Part shown: positions 13,670-14,835 of the stretch, in pieces
How the letters are laid out: every line of letters begins with the position of its first letter
How positions within the stretch are numbered: the stretch's first letter is position 1
Assembly (NCBI GenBank): GCA_027004315.1
Contig: JALTHV010000044.1
Location: 1 to 14,835, forward strand
Length of the DNA: 14,835 nt
Reading direction: 5' to 3'
Source: Deltaproteobacteria bacterium
GTDB lineage: Bacteria; Desulfobacterota; Dissulfuribacteria; Dissulfuribacterales; UBA3076
Position numbers and translations under genes: made by a program
Notes under the pieces: model-generated
Database searches by the model: none
Seen by the model: only the letters and a program-made list of their open reading frames with translations
Told to the model about the DNA's origin: nothing

Positions 13670-14374
13670 CTACTTACGTCCTGTATAGAGGGTAACAATA
13701 CCCATGGTCATGGGCCTGTATTTTACCTCTCGAAATCCTAAATCCCTCATCATCTCGGCCAGGACCTCTGGTTCGTAAAAGCCCTGGATGGACTCTGCAA
13801 GGTAGTGGTAGGCCTCTCTGTCACCGGAGATGATACCTGCCATGAAGGGGAGGAATTTGTGTAAATAGAGCCTGTATATTGGAGAAATAAGGGGATTTTT
13901 AGGCCTGGAGAACTCCAGGATTAGGAGTTTTCCCCCTGGTAACAGCACCCTCAGCATCTCTCTGAGGCCCTGTTCTACTCGGCTGAGGTTCCTGACTCCA
14001 AAGGCCACGGTTATCCCATGAAATCTCTGGTCAGAGAGGGGCAGGTTCTCTCCATCGCCACATATAGGAGATATGTATTCTGCCTCTTTCCCCTTTATTC
14101 TGGAGGTTCCATAATGGAGCATCTCATAACAGAAATCCACTGCCGCTACTGGCCGTGCTGCCTGCCTCACTATCTCAAGAGATAGGGGCAGGGTCCCCGC
14201 ACAGATGTCCAAGATAGGACCTTCTTTGAATTCATCGAGCTCCCGGGCGGTTCTCCATCTCCAGTAGTGGTCTATGTAGCAACTGAGCAGACCATTTAAG
14301 AGGTCATATTTTTTGCTGACAGAGACAAACTTGTCCTGGACAAAGCGCCTTTTTTTTCTTCCTGTTGGTATCAA
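13670..14374 (-). CDS. ubiE: MenG/UbiE-type demethylmenaquinone methyltransferase
   Basis: This enzyme methylates demethylmenaquinone to menaquinone with S-adenosylmethionine. The 234-residue protein shows the family N-terminus FVSVSKKYDLLNGLLS, motif I at 54-64, Asp80, the GDGENLP motif at 106-112, AFGVRNL at 124-130, LEFSRP at 153-158 and the C-terminal HYLAESIQGF. Motif I is odd: it reads DICAGTLPLSLE, whereas the family usually has a second Gly followed by an acidic residue (GTGD). This could affect cofactor binding. The start is a TTG 3 nt after the mqnA stop, with no strong Shine-Dalgarno, so translation is probably coupled to mqnA. The mqnA neighbour supports a menaquinone role over ubiquinone. 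Confidence 0.88.
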   Translation of the reverse strand: MIPTGRKKRRFVQDKFVSVSKKYDLLNGLLSCYIDHYWRWRTARELDEFKEGPILDICAGTLPLSLEIVRQAARPVAAVDFCYEMLHYGTSRIKGKEAEYISPICGDGENLPLSDQRFHGITVAFGVRNLSRVEQGLREMLRVLLPGGKLLILEFSRPKNPLISPIYRLYLHKFLPFMAGIISGDREAYHYLAESIQGFYEPEVLAEMMRDLGFREVKYRPMTMGIVTLYTGRK

Positions 14375-14377
14375 TTC

Positions 14378-14835
14378 TCAGTGGAATCCATTCATGGGTA
14401 ACGTCTTTAGATCCAAAATTTCCGGGAAGTTACCCCGTCCATATAGCAGCCTGAAGAAGTGAAGCAGCCCCTGCTGTTTTTCCATTGAGAGGTCGAGCTC
14501 TATACCCTTGAGGTATTGCAGACAGGCCGAGGGAGACATCGGTATCCTGGAGGCCACTATTTGGCTTATACGTTCAAGTTCCCTTTGCCCTCTCTGATGG
14601 CATTCACACAGGCGCCTATAGAGTAGACCTATCCTGGCAGGATTGGTGGACCAACACTCTTTTTTGATTGCCCATACGGCAAACACAAAAGGCAGACCAG
14701 TATAGTCTAACCATATCTTGGCAAGGTCTGAAAGGAAAAGGCCATCACATCTGGATCGCAGTCTCAGCGCCTCGTCTCCTATGGCCAGATAGGCCTGGAT
14801 CCCTGGATCTGTCTGCATCTCTTCAAAGCTTCCTG
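14378..14835 (-). CDS. mqnA: chorismate dehydratase MqnA, C-terminal part (runs off window edge)
   Basis: MqnA dehydrates chorismate to 3-enolpyruvylbenzoate, the first step of the futalosine route to menaquinone. About 151 C-terminal residues are present and the frame is open to the window edge. The Met at 14818 is internal, since GSFEE precedes it in frame, so the true start lies outside. AIGDEALRL and DLAKIWLDYTGLPFVFAVWAI are family motifs. The stop TGA is 3 nt before the TTG start of the menG/ubiE-like gene, so these two menaquinone genes form an operon. MqnD, the related family, is less likely from the IGDEAL and TGLPFVFAVW motifs. No other futalosine gene (mqnB, mqnC, mqnE) is visible. 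Confidence 0.88.
   Translation of the reverse strand, partial: GSFEEMQTDPGIQAYLAIGDEALRLRSRCDGLFLSDLAKIWLDYTGLPFVFAVWAIKKECWSTNPARIGLLYRRLCECHQRGQRELERISQIVASRIPMSPSACLQYLKGIELDLSMEKQQGLLHFFRLLYGRGNFPEILDLKTLPMNGFH

Noticed and set aside
14378..14818. A complete small MqnA-like gene starting with the Met at 14818
   Set aside because: The frame stays open upstream to the window edge, and the sequence corresponds only to the second half of MqnA, so it is a partial gene.
1..14835. tRNA or rRNA genes
   Set aside because: No stretch in the intergenic regions shows a tRNA T-loop with matching acceptor arms or rRNA conserved segments by eye; a tRNAscan-SE/Infernal run would be decisive.

Overview
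The window looks like a chromosomal segment of an anaerobic bacterium, most likely a deltaproteobacterial-type (Desulfobacterota-like) sulfur- or acetyl-CoA-pathway organism. This is inferred from gene content: formate-tetrahydrofolate ligase, FolD and a CooS-type nickel carbon monoxide dehydrogenase sit in a row; menaquinone is made by the futalosine route (MqnA) with a MenG/UbiE methylase; and rpsA, sppA and an IHF/HU gene are adjacent. No taxonomic marker was compared, so the assignment is tentative.

Layout. 1-115 (-): 5' end of rpmB (ribosomal protein L28), running off the edge. 116-407: leader plus a CGCAAAG-type inverted repeat. 408-2325 (-): a tightly overlapped three-gene operon, queC (preQ0 synthase) > YkgJ-family Cys-cluster protein > AP-endonuclease-2/sugar-isomerase-like TIM barrel. 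2326-2833: divergent intergenic region with a hairpin element (copy 1) and a good sigma70 promoter for rpsA. 2834-5917 (+): rpsA, sppA, IHF/HU-like gene. 5911-6531 (-): a YciO/Sua5-type protein, convergent and overlapping. 6532-7060: repeat-rich region ending in a fresh 202-bp MITE (copy 2). 7061-12014 (+): fhs, a third hairpin element, folD, cooS. 12015-12477: a nested pair of inverted-repeat elements between convergent genes. 12478-14835 (-): mqnA (partial) > menG/ubiE > ABC-2 permease.

Functionally, fhs, folD and cooS supply the formate-to-methylene-tetrahydrofolate steps and CO/CO2 interconversion of the Wood-Ljungdahl pathway; the acetyl-CoA synthase and corrinoid genes are not in the window. 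mqnA and menG serve menaquinone synthesis.

The most unusual content is non-coding. A 15-16 bp end sequence, GTAACTTCTCAATAAG, occurs six times. Two pairs of it bound non-coding elements flanked by 8-bp target duplications (AAAAAATT/AAAAAATC, and a perfect ATAGGACA). A GTAA terminus with 8-bp duplications is what IS66-family elements make, so these look like IS66-mobilised MITEs. One family carries a core of about 33-bp inverted arms around a 51-nt structured loop. It is present three times within 6.5 kb, and in copy 1 the loop is inverted relative to the flanks when compared with copies 2 and 3, so the core appears able to flip. Another copy of the end sequence supplies the stop codons of both ihf and yciO. 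The fourth element (12082-12412) has 9-bp tandem repeats at both sides and two hairpins whose loops are exactly complementary.
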